NCBI RefSeq assembly: GCF_001434255.1
Contig: NZ_AZEY01000108.1
Location: 1 to 59,848 of the forward strand
Reading direction: 5' to 3'
DNA: 59,848 nt
Source: Lentilactobacillus diolivorans DSM 14421
GTDB taxonomy: Bacteria; Bacillota; Bacilli; Lactobacillales; Lactobacillaceae
Numbering within the stretch: position 1 is the first letter of the stretch; the number at the start of each line of letters is the position of its first letter. A program made the translations under genes and the position numbers. Under the pieces are notes generated by a model. It saw nothing but the letters and a program-made list of their open reading frames with translations. It made no database searches and was not told where the DNA came from. This document shows positions 16,993-25,887 of this stretch, one piece after another.

Positions 16993-17658
16993 TTACTTAG
17001 TTGCAACCTCCTCAAACCTTTCGACATCTTTTAATGTTCCGATGATCGTGATGACATCTCCCTGTTCGATCAAGGTTGCCTGATTGGGGATCGCCGCGCC
17101 CTCCGTATCTGCGTGTGAGATGGCAATAACCGAAATTCCGTATCGGTTGGTGAAGTTAAGATCTTTCAGTGTCCGGTTGAAGAATTTAGAATTGGTTAAT
17201 TCAAATTCAACGATTGATAGTTGGCCATTTAATTTTAAATCGTTAAGGATTTTTGGCTCCATTACGTGTAATGCGATTCGCTGGCCCATATCGCGTTCTG
17301 GCTGAATAATCTCATCGGCACCCAACTTTTCTAGTACTTGGGCGTGACGGGCATTTTCGGCCTTACAAACGAGATGTTTGACGCCCAGGTCCTTGCAAAT
17401 TAGGGTTGTCATAATGCTGGCTTCCAAATCGGTTCCAATTGTGACGAAGACATTGTCAAAATTACCAATTCCCAACTGTTGTAAGGCCAGTTCGTTTTGG
17501 GTGTCAGCGACGATTGCCTCGGTTGCAATATCACGAAAGGAATTTACCCGGGCTTCATTTTTATCTATGACCAAGACTTCCTGATCGTGTTCCAGTAGCG
17601 TGTTGACAACACTGCTACCGAAAAGGCCAAGGCCGATGACTGCATAGTTGCTTTTCAT
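16993..17658 (-). CDS. ktrA: Potassium uptake regulatory subunit KtrA (RCK protein)
   Basis: A 221-residue cytoplasmic RCK protein. RCK_N has the Rossmann motif VIGLGLFGSSVV and the acidic adenine-ribose position VIDKNEARV; RCK_C starts near residue 135. KtrA rings bind ATP/ADP, and often c-di-AMP at RCK_C, and gate the KtrB pore. The ATG at 17658 after AGGAGGATTTTT gives the standard length. It lies 50 bp downstream of ktrB on the same strand, so the two form an operon. The stop is followed by hairpin copy 4. Confidence 0.93.
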   Translation of the reverse strand: MKSNYAVIGLGLFGSSVVNTLLEHDQEVLVIDKNEARVNSFRDIATEAIVADTQNELALQQLGIGNFDNVFVTIGTDLEASIMTTLICKDLGVKHLVCKAENARHAQVLEKLGADEIIQPERDMGQRIALHVMEPKILNDLKLNGQLSIVEFELTNSKFFNRTLKDLNFTNRYGISVIAISHADTEGAAIPNQATLIEQGDVITIIGTLKDVERFEEVATK

Positions 17659-17708
17659 AAAAATCCTCCTTGTCATTTGTAATTGTTATATTGATGTGTT
17701 CAGCCGAT

Positions 17709-19058
17709 TTAGCCGATCATAATATTTTCTTCTGGATACCTGAATGCGTCTTCGGGGCGTTTGGATGTCAGTAATGAGTACATGACTGTGAAGACACCAA
17801 CCCGGCCCATAAACATCAACACGGCAAAGATCAATTTACCGATAATGGTGAGGTGTGGTGTTAGCCCCAATGTTAATCCGGTCGTTCCAAATGCCGAAAC
17901 GACGTCGAACAGAATATATTCAATCCCGAAATGTTTTGGAATCGTTTCGGTAATCGTTAAAATCAGCGTCGCAATTGATAGCACTACAGCAACTAAGAAA
18001 ACCAAGGTTAATGACCGCTGAACATTGTCATCTGAAAAGCGGCGGCCCCAAAAAGTTGCATCCCGTTTACCACGCAACGTTGCCCAAACTCGAATTAACA
18101 GGATGCCAACGGTTGTTGTCTTTAAACCACCTGCAGTAGATCCTGGTGTCCCACCGATTAACATGAGAATCATGGTGAAAAACATCCCACCCATTGATAC
18201 CTTGGTCATGGGATAGCTGTAAAAACCAGCGGTTCTGGGCGTTACTGACATAAAATAGGTGTTCATTAGTCGCTGAAAAACAGTTAGGTGTGATTCATTA
18301 CTGAAGTTACCCTCAGTGATTAAGAAGACAATAAAGCTGATGATAATCAGGCCCAAGTAAGTTGTGAGTGCTAATTTGGTATGTAGACTCAGATAATGAT
18401 CCTTGCGATATAATAACAGGTCCTTCCACACTAAAAAGCCCAAGGATCCGGAAATAATCAAGCAGGTCAAGACGAATAAGAGGTAGGGGTCGTTTTGAAA
18501 GCGGACGAGACTATTATTAAACAAGTCAAACCCCGCATTACAGAACGCGCTGATCGAATGAAAAATGCTATACCCCAGTCCTTTGACAAAACCATAGCGT
18601 GGGTAAAAATCAATAAAGATGAGTCCGGTGCCAAGCAATTGAATCGACAGTGATAATTCAATTACCAGCATGACAATACTTCTGGTGTTGGCGAAGGATT
18701 GTAAATTCAATGATTGCTGTGTAAGCAGCTGGGTTGTTAAATCCATTTTGCGGCGCATGAAAACAAACAGTAGGACCGCAAAGGACATAAATCCCAAGCC
18801 ACCAATTTCAACTAAAATTAAAATGACAATTTTGCCAAATAGGCTCCAGTGTAACGCCGTATTAACAACCGTCATTCCCGTGACACAAGTTGCCGAAGTT
18901 GCCGTAAAGAATGCGTTAATGTAACTAGTGGCGTGTCCGGCGGCGCTTGAGAACGGTAGTGAAAGCAAAATAGTTCCGATCAAAATAATGCTTAAAAAGC
19001 CCAATGTTAAAATTTGTGGTAGGGCAAGTCTTCCCCTTGAACGCATGAGATCTGCCAC
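17709..19058 (-). CDS. ktrB: Potassium uptake pore subunit KtrB (TrkH family)
   Basis: A 449-residue membrane protein with four MPM repeats, as in KtrB. The four selectivity-filter segments are visible: SATCVTGMTVV, SAFCNAGFDLF, TPRTAGFYS and SAFGTTGLTLG. The third-repeat gate loop GGTPGSTAGGLKTTT is also present. It transports potassium with sodium when coupled to KtrA. It is the first gene of a two-gene operon with ktrA. The start MADLMRSRGR follows a GAAAGGTGGCAG site. Confidence 0.93.
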   Translation of the reverse strand: MADLMRSRGRLALPQILTLGFLSIILIGTILLSLPFSSAAGHATSYINAFFTATSATCVTGMTVVNTALHWSLFGKIVILILVEIGGLGFMSFAVLLFVFMRRKMDLTTQLLTQQSLNLQSFANTRSIVMLVIELSLSIQLLGTGLIFIDFYPRYGFVKGLGYSIFHSISAFCNAGFDLFNNSLVRFQNDPYLLFVLTCLIISGSLGFLVWKDLLLYRKDHYLSLHTKLALTTYLGLIIISFIVFLITEGNFSNESHLTVFQRLMNTYFMSVTPRTAGFYSYPMTKVSMGGMFFTMILMLIGGTPGSTAGGLKTTTVGILLIRVWATLRGKRDATFWGRRFSDDNVQRSLTLVFLVAVVLSIATLILTITETIPKHFGIEYILFDVVSAFGTTGLTLGLTPHLTIIGKLIFAVLMFMGRVGVFTVMYSLLTSKRPEDAFRYPEENIMIG

Positions 19059-19200
19059 CTTTCGATAATATTCTATGTGTATTATCTCACATTTGCGGGT
19101 GATGTGTTGGATCGAGTGAATGCCTTTTTCTTAATCAGCCAGGGGAATCAGTGTAAGTGCGGTATAATATTGATGACTAATTTTGCAATGGAGGATTAAA

Positions 19201-20442
19201 ATGTTAATAAAAAATGTCCATATTCAGAATGCCCAACCACAGACAGACGTTCGAATTGAAGACGGCAAGTTTGTTGAAATTGCGGCGGATCTTGAACCTA
19301 AAGATAATGAACGGGTGATTGACGCGACTGATAAATTGATGTTGCCGCCGTTCGTTGATCCACACGTTCATCTGGACGCAACCCAAACTGCCGGTGATCC
19401 GGAATGGAACCAGACCGGGACGTTGTTTGACGGTATTCGGATTTGGAGTGAACGCAAGAAAAAGCTCACAATCGATGATGTGAAATCACGGGCAAAAAAA
19501 GCGATTAAAATTCAAGTCTCAAATGGTATTCAATTTGTCCGGAGCCATGTTGATGTCACTGATCCCAACTTAACTGCCTTAAAAGCATTGATTGAAGTGC
19601 GTGATGAGATTAAGGATCAGGTTGAATTACAACTGGTTGCGTTCCCTCAAGAAGGTATTCTATCATTTCCGCACGGCAAAGAATTAATGACTGAAGCGGC
19701 TAAGCTTGGTGCAGATGTTATCGGTGGCATCCCTCACTTTGAATTTACTCGTGAGTATGCGGTTCAGTCGTTGCAATTCTTGATGAAATTAGCTGAGCAA
19801 CAGAATAAATTGGTGGATGTTCACTGTGATGAAATTGATGACCCACAGTCTCGAAGCTTGGAAACATTAGCGACCCTGGCTTTAGAAAGTGGCATGGGAG
19901 ATAAAGTCACTGCCAGTCACACGACAGCGATGGGATCGTACAATGATGCTTACACGTACAAGTTGTTTAGACTGTTAAAAATGTCGCGAATTAACTTTAT
20001 TGCCAATCCACTGGTCAATACCAATCTGGGTGGCCGATTTGACACCTATCCCAAGCGACGCGGAATGACCCGGGTTAAGGAATTGGCCGCTGATGGGATT
20101 AACGTTGCCTTTGGTGAAGACGATATTAAGGATCCATGGTATCCAATGGGGAATGGTAACATGTTGGATCCGGTTGAAATGGGGATTCACGTTGGCCATT
20201 TGATGGGCTATGATGATATTCTAAATTCTTATCAATTTATTACCACAAATGGTGCCAAGGCGATGCACATTACTGATCACTATGGCATTAAGGTTGGCAT
20301 GCCGGCTAATTGTATTATTATGAATAATGATAATTTCTATAACGCATTAAATGAACGTTCTGAAATCCTGTATTCAATCCATCAGGGTAAGATTTTGGTT
20401 GAAACTAAGCCTAAAGAAGTTACTAATCACTTTACATTCTAA
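19201..20442 (+). CDS. codA: Cytosine deaminase
   Basis: A 413-residue amidohydrolase of the CodA type, converting cytosine to uracil and ammonia. Metal and catalytic residues appear in HVHLDAT (about residue 61), HCDEIDD (about 213), SHTTAMGSYND, and the final Asp in GEDDIKDPWYPMGNGNMLD. The ATG at 19201 has GGAGG 6 nt upstream; the frame start 18 nt earlier lacks a site. No codB permease is adjacent. It is monocistronic with its own terminator. Confidence 0.93.
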   Translation: MLIKNVHIQNAQPQTDVRIEDGKFVEIAADLEPKDNERVIDATDKLMLPPFVDPHVHLDATQTAGDPEWNQTGTLFDGIRIWSERKKKLTIDDVKSRAKKAIKIQVSNGIQFVRSHVDVTDPNLTALKALIEVRDEIKDQVELQLVAFPQEGILSFPHGKELMTEAAKLGADVIGGIPHFEFTREYAVQSLQFLMKLAEQQNKLVDVHCDEIDDPQSRSLETLATLALESGMGDKVTASHTTAMGSYNDAYTYKLFRLLKMSRINFIANPLVNTNLGGRFDTYPKRRGMTRVKELAADGINVAFGEDDIKDPWYPMGNGNMLDPVEMGIHVGHLMGYDDILNSYQFITTNGAKAMHITDHYGIKVGMPANCIIMNNDNFYNALNERSEILYSIHQGKILVETKPKEVTNHFTF

Positions 20443-20450
20443 AAAGATCA

Positions 20451-20518
20451 AAAAAGCACACTAAGATAAGTTTTGAATTTTAAATCAAAAATCAAAACAA
20501 ATATTAGTGTGCTTTTTT
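20451..20518 (+). terminator. Intrinsic terminator of codA
   Basis: AAAAAGCACACTAA pairs with TTAGTGTGCTTTTTT across an A/T-rich loop. Confidence 0.85.
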
Positions 20519-20644
20519 GAACCGGGCATCCCGGGAATAAATGTTTTTTAAGTGGCGTTGTCCTGATCGTTAATGATACAAGCGATGTCTCATCACGTAC
20601 CGAATCTGATATTAAAAGTTGAAGGCTACAGGACCAATTATCAA

Positions 20645-21103
20645 CTAAGCGCCCTTGTGTGCCGGGTTTTTCTTAGGTTGCTTCTTTTTAGCCAGTGCGG
20701 CTTTGCGCTCTCGTGAACGTTCCTTTAAAATGTTCTTGAGCGTATTAATGTCTTCTTCGTGTTTAACTTTCCACTGCTTATAAGATGTATTAGTATCAGT
20801 ATCAGTTGGTTTGAGCCCTGTATCCAACCAGAATAGCGATTCCGTTAAGCTCGGAAAATTATGCATCCAAAGTGTCTGCCCATTTTCTGAATCAAACGCA
20901 ACGTACGAACGGGCATGGCGTTGCAAAAATGTATGTTTACGAATCTTGAATGCTTCCCGTTTTCGAGTTAGACGGTAATCGGGTAAAATATACTTACCTT
21001 GTCTTTTTAATCGTGGGAAACGTTCGTTTATTTGATCTGAACGGTCTTTGAGTAACGCCTTGGCTTCATCGACCGTGATCAATGTGGCATTAGTTTGGGT
21101 CAT
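20645..21103 (-). CDS. Conserved basic hypothetical protein (152 aa)
   Basis: I do not recognise this 152-residue soluble protein. The middle is rich in Arg/Lys/His with aromatic residues (KHTFLQRHARSYVAFD, WMHNFPSLTESLFWL), and the end is a lysine-rich tail of about 30 residues (RKAALAKKKQPKKN), suggesting nucleic-acid contact. GGGGGC precedes the ATG. It is divergent from the RNase HI gene, and the two could share a regulatory region. Confidence 0.65.
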   Translation of the reverse strand: MTQTNATLITVDEAKALLKDRSDQINERFPRLKRQGKYILPDYRLTRKREAFKIRKHTFLQRHARSYVAFDSENGQTLWMHNFPSLTESLFWLDTGLKPTDTDTNTSYKQWKVKHEEDINTLKNILKERSRERKAALAKKKQPKKNPAHKGA

Positions 21104-21223
21104 ATGAATTTGCCCCCTTTATTATTCATTTTCGCATAGATTTATCTAATTGAAAAGTAGATAGAAAGATTATAATCAATTATTAACATTTTTTCTGAAA
21201 AATTATTCATTAGGAGCGAAGTT

Positions 21224-22207
21224 ATGAAATACTACGCAGTTAAAAAAGGCCGAAAAACCGGAGTATTTACATCTTGGAACGAAACTGAAAAGTTAGTGAA
21301 AGGATATCCCGGAGCCAAATATAAAAGTTTTAAAAATCGAGAGGAAGCTGAAGACTTTATTGGTAAAGCTTCAGCCACGCAATTAGATTTAGGACCAATT
21401 AATTCTAAATCCAAGCCAAAAACTGCTTCTCGTAAGCATGAATCAGCTGAAAATTTTGACTTTTCTGATGTGATTACTGAAGAAGGGACAATCATTGTAT
21501 ACACAGATGGCGGTTCTCGTAATCATGGTAACCATTTAGGCGGTCATGTTAAGGCCAGTGACAAGGCGGCGTGGGCTTATTTGATACTAACTGAGACACA
21601 ACAGGTTTCTAATTCCGGTGGTGAATTTGGCGCGACTAATAATCGAATGGAGATTATGGGATTGCTTCAGGCACTGAACTATTTGATAACGAATGATCTG
21701 GAAAAAGAAAAGGTTACGGTCATTACTGATTCAAAGTACGTGTTGGATGCCATTACGAAAGGGTGGCTAGCTGGTTGGAAACGCAAAGGTTGGAAACGTG
21801 GCAGTTCGTCTCAGCCGACTGAAAAGCAAACGCTCAAGAATCGAGAACTTTGGCAGCAAATTGACGCTAATTTAGGTAAATTTAGGCAGCTTAATTTTAA
21901 GTGGACAAAAGGCCATGCCAGTAATGAGGGTAATAACTTTGTCGATGAATTGCTAAATGAAACGATGGATCGAATGGGGAAAGCCGATTATCAAGCATCG
22001 CTGACACCTAAAATAGAGAAACGAACGATGATGCAACAGGCTAAATCAGCCAAAGCGCAGGATCCATCAGATTCCAAACCTTCAAGTAAGAGGATCGGGC
22101 AGACTCAGGGTAGTCCAGTTCATGAAAAAATGAGTGATAAAACTAAAAAATCCGTCCAAGATGTTAAGGCAGCCCTTCGGCAAATGGGATTATTTGACGA
22201 CAAATAA
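21224..22207 (+). CDS. rnhA: Ribonuclease HI with N-terminal viroplasmin-like domain
   Basis: A 327-residue RNase H type 1. Residues 1-45 (YYAVKKGRKTGVFTSWNE) are the hybrid-binding/viroplasmin domain. The catalytic core at about 90-250 has the D-E-D-D set in VYTDGGSR, NRMEIMG, ITDSKYV and NNFVDELL. A C-terminal Lys/Ser-rich linker ends in a short conserved-looking tail (VQDVKAALRQMGLFDD). It degrades RNA in RNA/DNA hybrids. The ATG follows AGGAGCGAAGTT. It is a single gene. Confidence 0.93.
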   Translation: MKYYAVKKGRKTGVFTSWNETEKLVKGYPGAKYKSFKNREEAEDFIGKASATQLDLGPINSKSKPKTASRKHESAENFDFSDVITEEGTIIVYTDGGSRNHGNHLGGHVKASDKAAWAYLILTETQQVSNSGGEFGATNNRMEIMGLLQALNYLITNDLEKEKVTVITDSKYVLDAITKGWLAGWKRKGWKRGSSSQPTEKQTLKNRELWQQIDANLGKFRQLNFKWTKGHASNEGNNFVDELLNETMDRMGKADYQASLTPKIEKRTMMQQAKSAKAQDPSDSKPSSKRIGQTQGSPVHEKMSDKTKKSVQDVKAALRQMGLFDDK

Positions 22208-22312
22208 TCCGGATTGGGTGTGAAATGATTTCTGGGGAATGTGAATTAGGAGAAACGGTGAAAATGGTTATCCTGCTTAATTGAAGCATGTAACGGCTAT
22301 AAAAAAATAAAA

Positions 22313-22372
22313 GAGTCTGGAACAATAGTCATTTATCCAGGTCCTTGTTTATAATAATCACGATTATTACCA
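22313..22372 (+). repeat. Degenerate intergenic repeat (CTGGGACAAT type)
   Basis: It has CTGGAACAATAGTCATTTAT, then CCAGGTCC and CGATTATTACC, the same block order as at about 1636, 11000 and 25785. A decayed hairpin arm (GGCAACTTCTGGC, about 22390-22406) separates it from hairpin copy 5. Confidence 0.4.
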
Positions 22373-22463
22373 AACGGAAACGTAGAAAGAAGGGCAACTT
22401 CTGGCAAATGCAGTTAGTTTGGAATTGACTTAACTGTGAATAATAGAATGAATGTTTACCAAA

Positions 22464-22581
22464 ACGTGCAAAGGAGCCACAGCTTCCGGCCATATAAGCC
22501 CCTTAACACCATATTCCAAATTCAGGAATATGGTGTTAAGGGGCTTATATTCTGGAAGCTAACCGTGGCTCTTTGCACTCT
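22464..22581 (-). repeat. Stop-codon-linked covarying hairpin, copy 5
   Basis: On the minus strand AGAGTG shares its first base with the TGA of the DUF2179 gene. P1 is GTGCAAAGAGCCAC with GTGGCTCCTTTGCAC, entirely different from copies 1, 3 and 4 but still paired. P2 is AGCTTCC/GGAAGCT, and P3 body CCTTAACACCATATTCC. Confidence 0.92.
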
Positions 22582-23138
22582 CACTTATTTACATGATGAT
22601 ACCGCGTATCAACTTCCTTGCTCCAGAATCCGCCCGATAATTGGACAGGTTCCTGGACCATGATAAACGCATCCGGTGACAGCTCCGTAATTTGCTCCAT
22701 TAAGCGCCGGTCGGCCTTTCTTGGGGCCAAAATACTGAGGACCAGCCGATCGCCATCCCGACCATAGGCCTTACTAACTGTGACACCATAACCCAGATTT
22801 CGTAAATTTTCGGCCAATTCCTCATTGTGAGCATGGATCGGATTCTTAGGATCCACTTGAACGGTAACTTGGAAATTGACATATCCTAACGCAATTTTAT
22901 TCTCAATCACAATGCCAATATAAATCCCGACCCCAAAACCAATTGCATAAGCAGCAATGTTTAATGGACTATCAATATGCTGCAAAGCAATCGCCAGAGC
23001 CATAACATAAACAAATTCTTCAAAAACTGCAACGATTGGTGCCAAAAATTGGTGCCCTTTGACGACTAGCATCGTTCGAAAGGTATTGATGGAAATATAA
23101 AGCGCATTTAAAACAAAAATTGTAATGGCAAGTTGCAT
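22581..23138 (-). CDS. UPF0316 / DUF2179 membrane protein
   Basis: A 185-residue protein with three N-terminal membrane segments (ITIFVLNALYISINTFRTML, VAVFEEFVYVMALAIAL, AAYAIGFGVGIYIGI). A cytoplasmic DUF2179 domain (VTVQVDPKN... GDGRDGDRLVLSILAPRK-type) of about 75 residues follows. This matches the UPF0316 layout. The function is unknown; DUF2179 resembles ACT-like ligand domains. The ATG at 23138 follows GGGAGGAAATTCGAC. The stop codon overlaps hairpin copy 5. Confidence 0.85.
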   Translation of the reverse strand: MQLAITIFVLNALYISINTFRTMLVVKGHQFLAPIVAVFEEFVYVMALAIALQHIDSPLNIAAYAIGFGVGIYIGIVIENKIALGYVNFQVTVQVDPKNPIHAHNEELAENLRNLGYGVTVSKAYGRDGDRLVLSILAPRKADRRLMEQITELSPDAFIMVQEPVQLSGGFWSKEVDTRYHHVNK

Positions 23139-23352
23139 GTCGAATTTCCTCCCAAGTTTAATTTGTAAATAGTGTAGCACTTTTATGATCTAAAACTGTG
23201 AAAACATGTTCGAAACGGTTCATTTTGATTAATAGCTACTACTAACGTATCGCGGTATAACAGTCGTTTAAGCACTGTTAACATTGACAACAATCGCAAT
23301 TAACGGTATTCTGAAATTTGAACCAAATATCATAGTAAGGGTTGCTGACCAC

Positions 23353-23793
23353 ATGACAAATATAAAATTAATTCCATATCTAACCTTTGAAAACACGAAA
23401 AGTGCCCTTGAATATTACAAGCGGGTATTTGGAGTTACGGATGTGAAGCGCCAAGCACCAACACAAAAACAAGCTGAAGAAATGTCACTTAATCCAGATG
23501 TTAATCTTGATAATTTAACGATGAATGCTAGTTTTAGAATCCTTGGGAAAGATGTTTATTGTGCTGACAGTTTCTTAGGAAAACCAGTTGTTTCGTCATT
23601 GATTTCATTGATGTTTGAGGTTGATTTACATGATTCTGACGCAGCGTCGGAACTGGAAAGCTTGTACAAACGAGTTGCTGATTCTGAAGAAGTGAAGGTT
23701 ATTATCACGTTTGAAAAGAAATCAAATGGCAATAAATATGGTCAAGTTGTTGATAAATACGGCGTTACATGGATCTTTAATGCAGTGAAATAA
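23353..23793 (+). CDS. VOC family (glyoxalase/PhnB-like) protein
   Basis: A 146-residue vicinal-oxygen-chelate protein of the PhnB-like group. IPYLTFENTKSALEYYKRVFGV opens the first beta-alpha-beta module, and GKDVYCADSF, DKYGVTWIFNAV mark conserved positions. The substrate is unknown. The ATG at 23353 is preferred, since the extra 23 residues upstream are unlike the family. The ribosome binding site is weak (GTAAGGG, about 12 nt). It is a single gene with its own terminator. Confidence 0.8.
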   Translation: MTNIKLIPYLTFENTKSALEYYKRVFGVTDVKRQAPTQKQAEEMSLNPDVNLDNLTMNASFRILGKDVYCADSFLGKPVVSSLISLMFEVDLHDSDAASELESLYKRVADSEEVKVIITFEKKSNGNKYGQVVDKYGVTWIFNAVK

Positions 23794-23869
23794 GTGATAA
23801 TACTGATTTCACTGTATCGTGAGCTTAAAAATCTACATAGTTTGACTAATTAGGCCATTGGAATTAATT

Positions 23870-23913
23870 AAAAGCGGAGTTGAAAGCAAATCAGTTGTTT
23901 TCAACTCCGTTTT
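23870..23913 (+). terminator. Intrinsic terminator
   Basis: AAAGCGGAGTTGAAA, loop, TTTCAACTCCGTTTTG. Confidence 0.85.
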
Positions 23914-24023
23914 GAATACATAATAATAACAAGAATATGGTTGGCTAAGCAGTTGAATGATTAAAGTTGGCAATCATATCAATATCTTATCGAAATTCAA
24001 GGACAGAAAGGGATGTGATTACC

Positions 24024-24698
24024 ATGCCTGAATTTGATCACATTAAAGGATTCTTGTTTGACCTTAACGGAATTATTACCGACTCATGGCGCTATCACAG
24101 TAAATCATGGCGTGAGATTGCAACCAAATTGGGGATCTCGTGGTCAACTCATTTAGAGGAAGCCATTAAGGGACGGGATCGGATTGACTCTTTAAATGCG
24201 ATTTTAAAAGCTGGTGGGTTGGAAAATCAATTTTCTGATCAGGAGAAAGAAGCATTGGCTGACGAAAAGAATGCGATTTACCAAACAATGTTAGATAAAA
24301 TGAATCCAAATGATATTTTACCCGGCATTCTCGATTTTCTTGATGAATTAACCCGTAACCATTATCAAATGATCATTGCATCGGCCTCTGCAAATGCGCC
24401 CAAGGAAATTCAAAAGTTGGAACTGCAAACCTATTTTCCATTAATTGTTGATATTAACCAAATTAAGCATAATAAACCGGCACCGGATGTTTTTGCCAAA
24501 GCAGCTGAAATTCTGGGCTTGCAGCCAGATGAGTGTGTCGGAATTGATGATGGTATTGTTGGGGTTGAATCAATTAATGCAGCGAAAATCGTTTCAATTG
24601 GGGTTGGTGATCCACGGGTCTTACATGAAGCCGACATTCATTTCACGACAACGAAAGAATTGACGTTGCAAAATATTCGTCAGGCTTGGCCTAAGTGA
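24024..24698 (+). CDS. pgmB: Beta-phosphoglucomutase-like HAD enzyme (Asp-to-Asn in motif 1)
   Basis: A 224-residue HAD-family protein close to beta-phosphoglucomutase, which interconverts beta-glucose 1- and 6-phosphate in maltose/trehalose use. Motif 1 reads FDLNGIITDSW: the nucleophile Asp is kept, but the second Asp (general acid/base, D10 of the lactococcal enzyme) is Asn. IIASASANAPKE is motif 2, HNKPAPDVF has the Lys, and GIDDGIVGVESI is motif 4. The ATG at 24024 after GGGATGTGATT gives the standard length. No maltose phosphorylase gene is adjacent. Its 3' end overlaps the convergent DUF488 gene by 19 bp. Confidence 0.85.
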   Translation: MPEFDHIKGFLFDLNGIITDSWRYHSKSWREIATKLGISWSTHLEEAIKGRDRIDSLNAILKAGGLENQFSDQEKEALADEKNAIYQTMLDKMNPNDILPGILDFLDELTRNHYQMIIASASANAPKEIQKLELQTYFPLIVDINQIKHNKPAPDVFAKAAEILGLQPDECVGIDDGIVGVESINAAKIVSIGVGDPRVLHEADIHFTTTKELTLQNIRQAWPK

Positions 24699-25048
24699 TT
24701 TTCAAGATATTGTTTTAAGACAACGGCTTGATTATTTTCTCGATCTTTAGCGCCAAACAATAAAATGACGTTGTCACTTTTTAATTTATCCGCTACCATT
24801 GAAATAAAGTCGCTGGTTTTGGGATTATCATTAAGCTCGGCTATGTATTTGGCCTTGAAATCGGGAAACTTTTCCGGATCATGAGAAAACCAGGAACGCA
24901 ACTCTTTGCTTGGGGCAATTTCCTTTTCCCATTCATCCAATTTGGCGTTGACCTTGGAAATTCCGCGCGGCCATAGGCGATCTACCAATACCCGGTATCC
25001 TGACAAGTCTTGTGGTTTATCGTAAATGCGTTCTAGTTTTAATTCCAT
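24680..25048 (-). CDS. DUF488 family protein
   Basis: A 122-residue DUF488 protein. The signature YRVLVDRLWPRGISK, DEWEKEIAPSKELRSWFSHDPEKF and VILLFGAKDRENNQAVVLK is complete. The biochemical role is unknown; it is cytosolic and widespread in bacteria. The ATG follows AGGAGGAATTTTC. Convergent with pgmB, the two stop regions overlap by 19 bp, and no terminator lies between them. Confidence 0.9.
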   Translation of the reverse strand: MELKLERIYDKPQDLSGYRVLVDRLWPRGISKVNAKLDEWEKEIAPSKELRSWFSHDPEKFPDFKAKYIAELNDNPKTSDFISMVADKLKSDNVILLFGAKDRENNQAVVLKQYLENHLGQA

Positions 25049-25101
25049 GAAAATTCCTCCTAATAATTAATTTAAGTATCTCTGAAAGGGGTTGAGAACA
25101 A

Positions 25102-25749
25102 TTGAGACACTATGATCCATTTTATGCCAGTGCGCCAACTAATCAAATTGCAAAAGAAATGTTGGGGATGCTGCTTACATACGATTCACCCAAAGGGCTG
25201 GTTGGTGGCTGGATTGTCGAAACCGAAGCTTATATGGGGCAAAAAGATTCGGCTGCCCACGCGTTTGGTGGTCGACGAACTGCATCCAACGAACCACTAT
25301 ACGGCCCCCCAGGTACAGTTTACATCTATTCGATTCATGGGCGTTATCTTCTTGATGTCGCCGCTCAAGAAAAAGATGTGCCGCAGGGGGTTCTAATTCG
25401 TGCTGTTGAGCCAACCATTGGTCAAAAAATTATGCTGGCTAATCGTAAAAAGCATGGATTTGACTTAACAAATGGTCCGGGAAAATTAATGGAAGCTTTT
25501 GGGATTGCCGATAAAGAGATGAACTTTGAGATTTTTGGCGATCATTCAAAACTGGCGATTGATCAGCAACGCAAAAAAGCCCCTGCACAAATCGAAACAT
25601 CTAATCGAATTGGGGTTGCAAACCAAGGAGATTGGGCAACACGCCCGCTCCGTTATTTTGTTAAAGGTAATCCTTATGTTTCGGGAATTAAAAAACGGGA
25701 TGTTGATCAGGAAAACTTTGGCTGGACAGTTCCTGTCAAGAAAGATTAA
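25102..25749 (+). CDS. DNA-3-methyladenine glycosylase (AAG/Mpg family)
   Basis: A 215-residue AAG-family glycosylase. GGWIVETEAYMGQKDSAAHA contains the catalytic Glu and conserved Tyr, and YGPPGTVYIYSIHG and TNGPGKLMEAFGI are family blocks. It removes alkylated purines from DNA in base-excision repair. The start is a TTG with AAAGGGG upstream; no nearby ATG gives a complete N-terminus. It is monocistronic, followed by a hairpin that also resembles the CTGGGACAAT repeat. Confidence 0.9.
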   Translation: MRHYDPFYASAPTNQIAKEMLGMLLTYDSPKGLVGGWIVETEAYMGQKDSAAHAFGGRRTASNEPLYGPPGTVYIYSIHGRYLLDVAAQEKDVPQGVLIRAVEPTIGQKIMLANRKKHGFDLTNGPGKLMEAFGIADKEMNFEIFGDHSKLAIDQQRKKAPAQIETSNRIGVANQGDWATRPLRYFVKGNPYVSGIKKRDVDQENFGWTVPVKKD

Positions 25750-25784
25750 GTGAAGTGGCATATCAAGACAAATGAGGTTAAGAA

Positions 25785-25845
25785 GCTGGGACAATCATCG
25801 CTTTTATCCAGCTTCTTTTTTGATTTTCGATGATAATAAACTTTA
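25785..25845 (+). repeat. Terminator-like copy of the CTGGGACAAT repeat
   Basis: GAAGCTGGGACAAT... pairs with ...ATCCAGCTTCTTTTTT, so it probably ends the glycosylase transcript. The same block order without a perfect stem occurs at about 1636, 11000 and 22313. Confidence 0.6.
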
Positions 25846-25887
25846 AATGGAAATTTCATATTTGTTTATCTGGCTGAAACGAAACGG

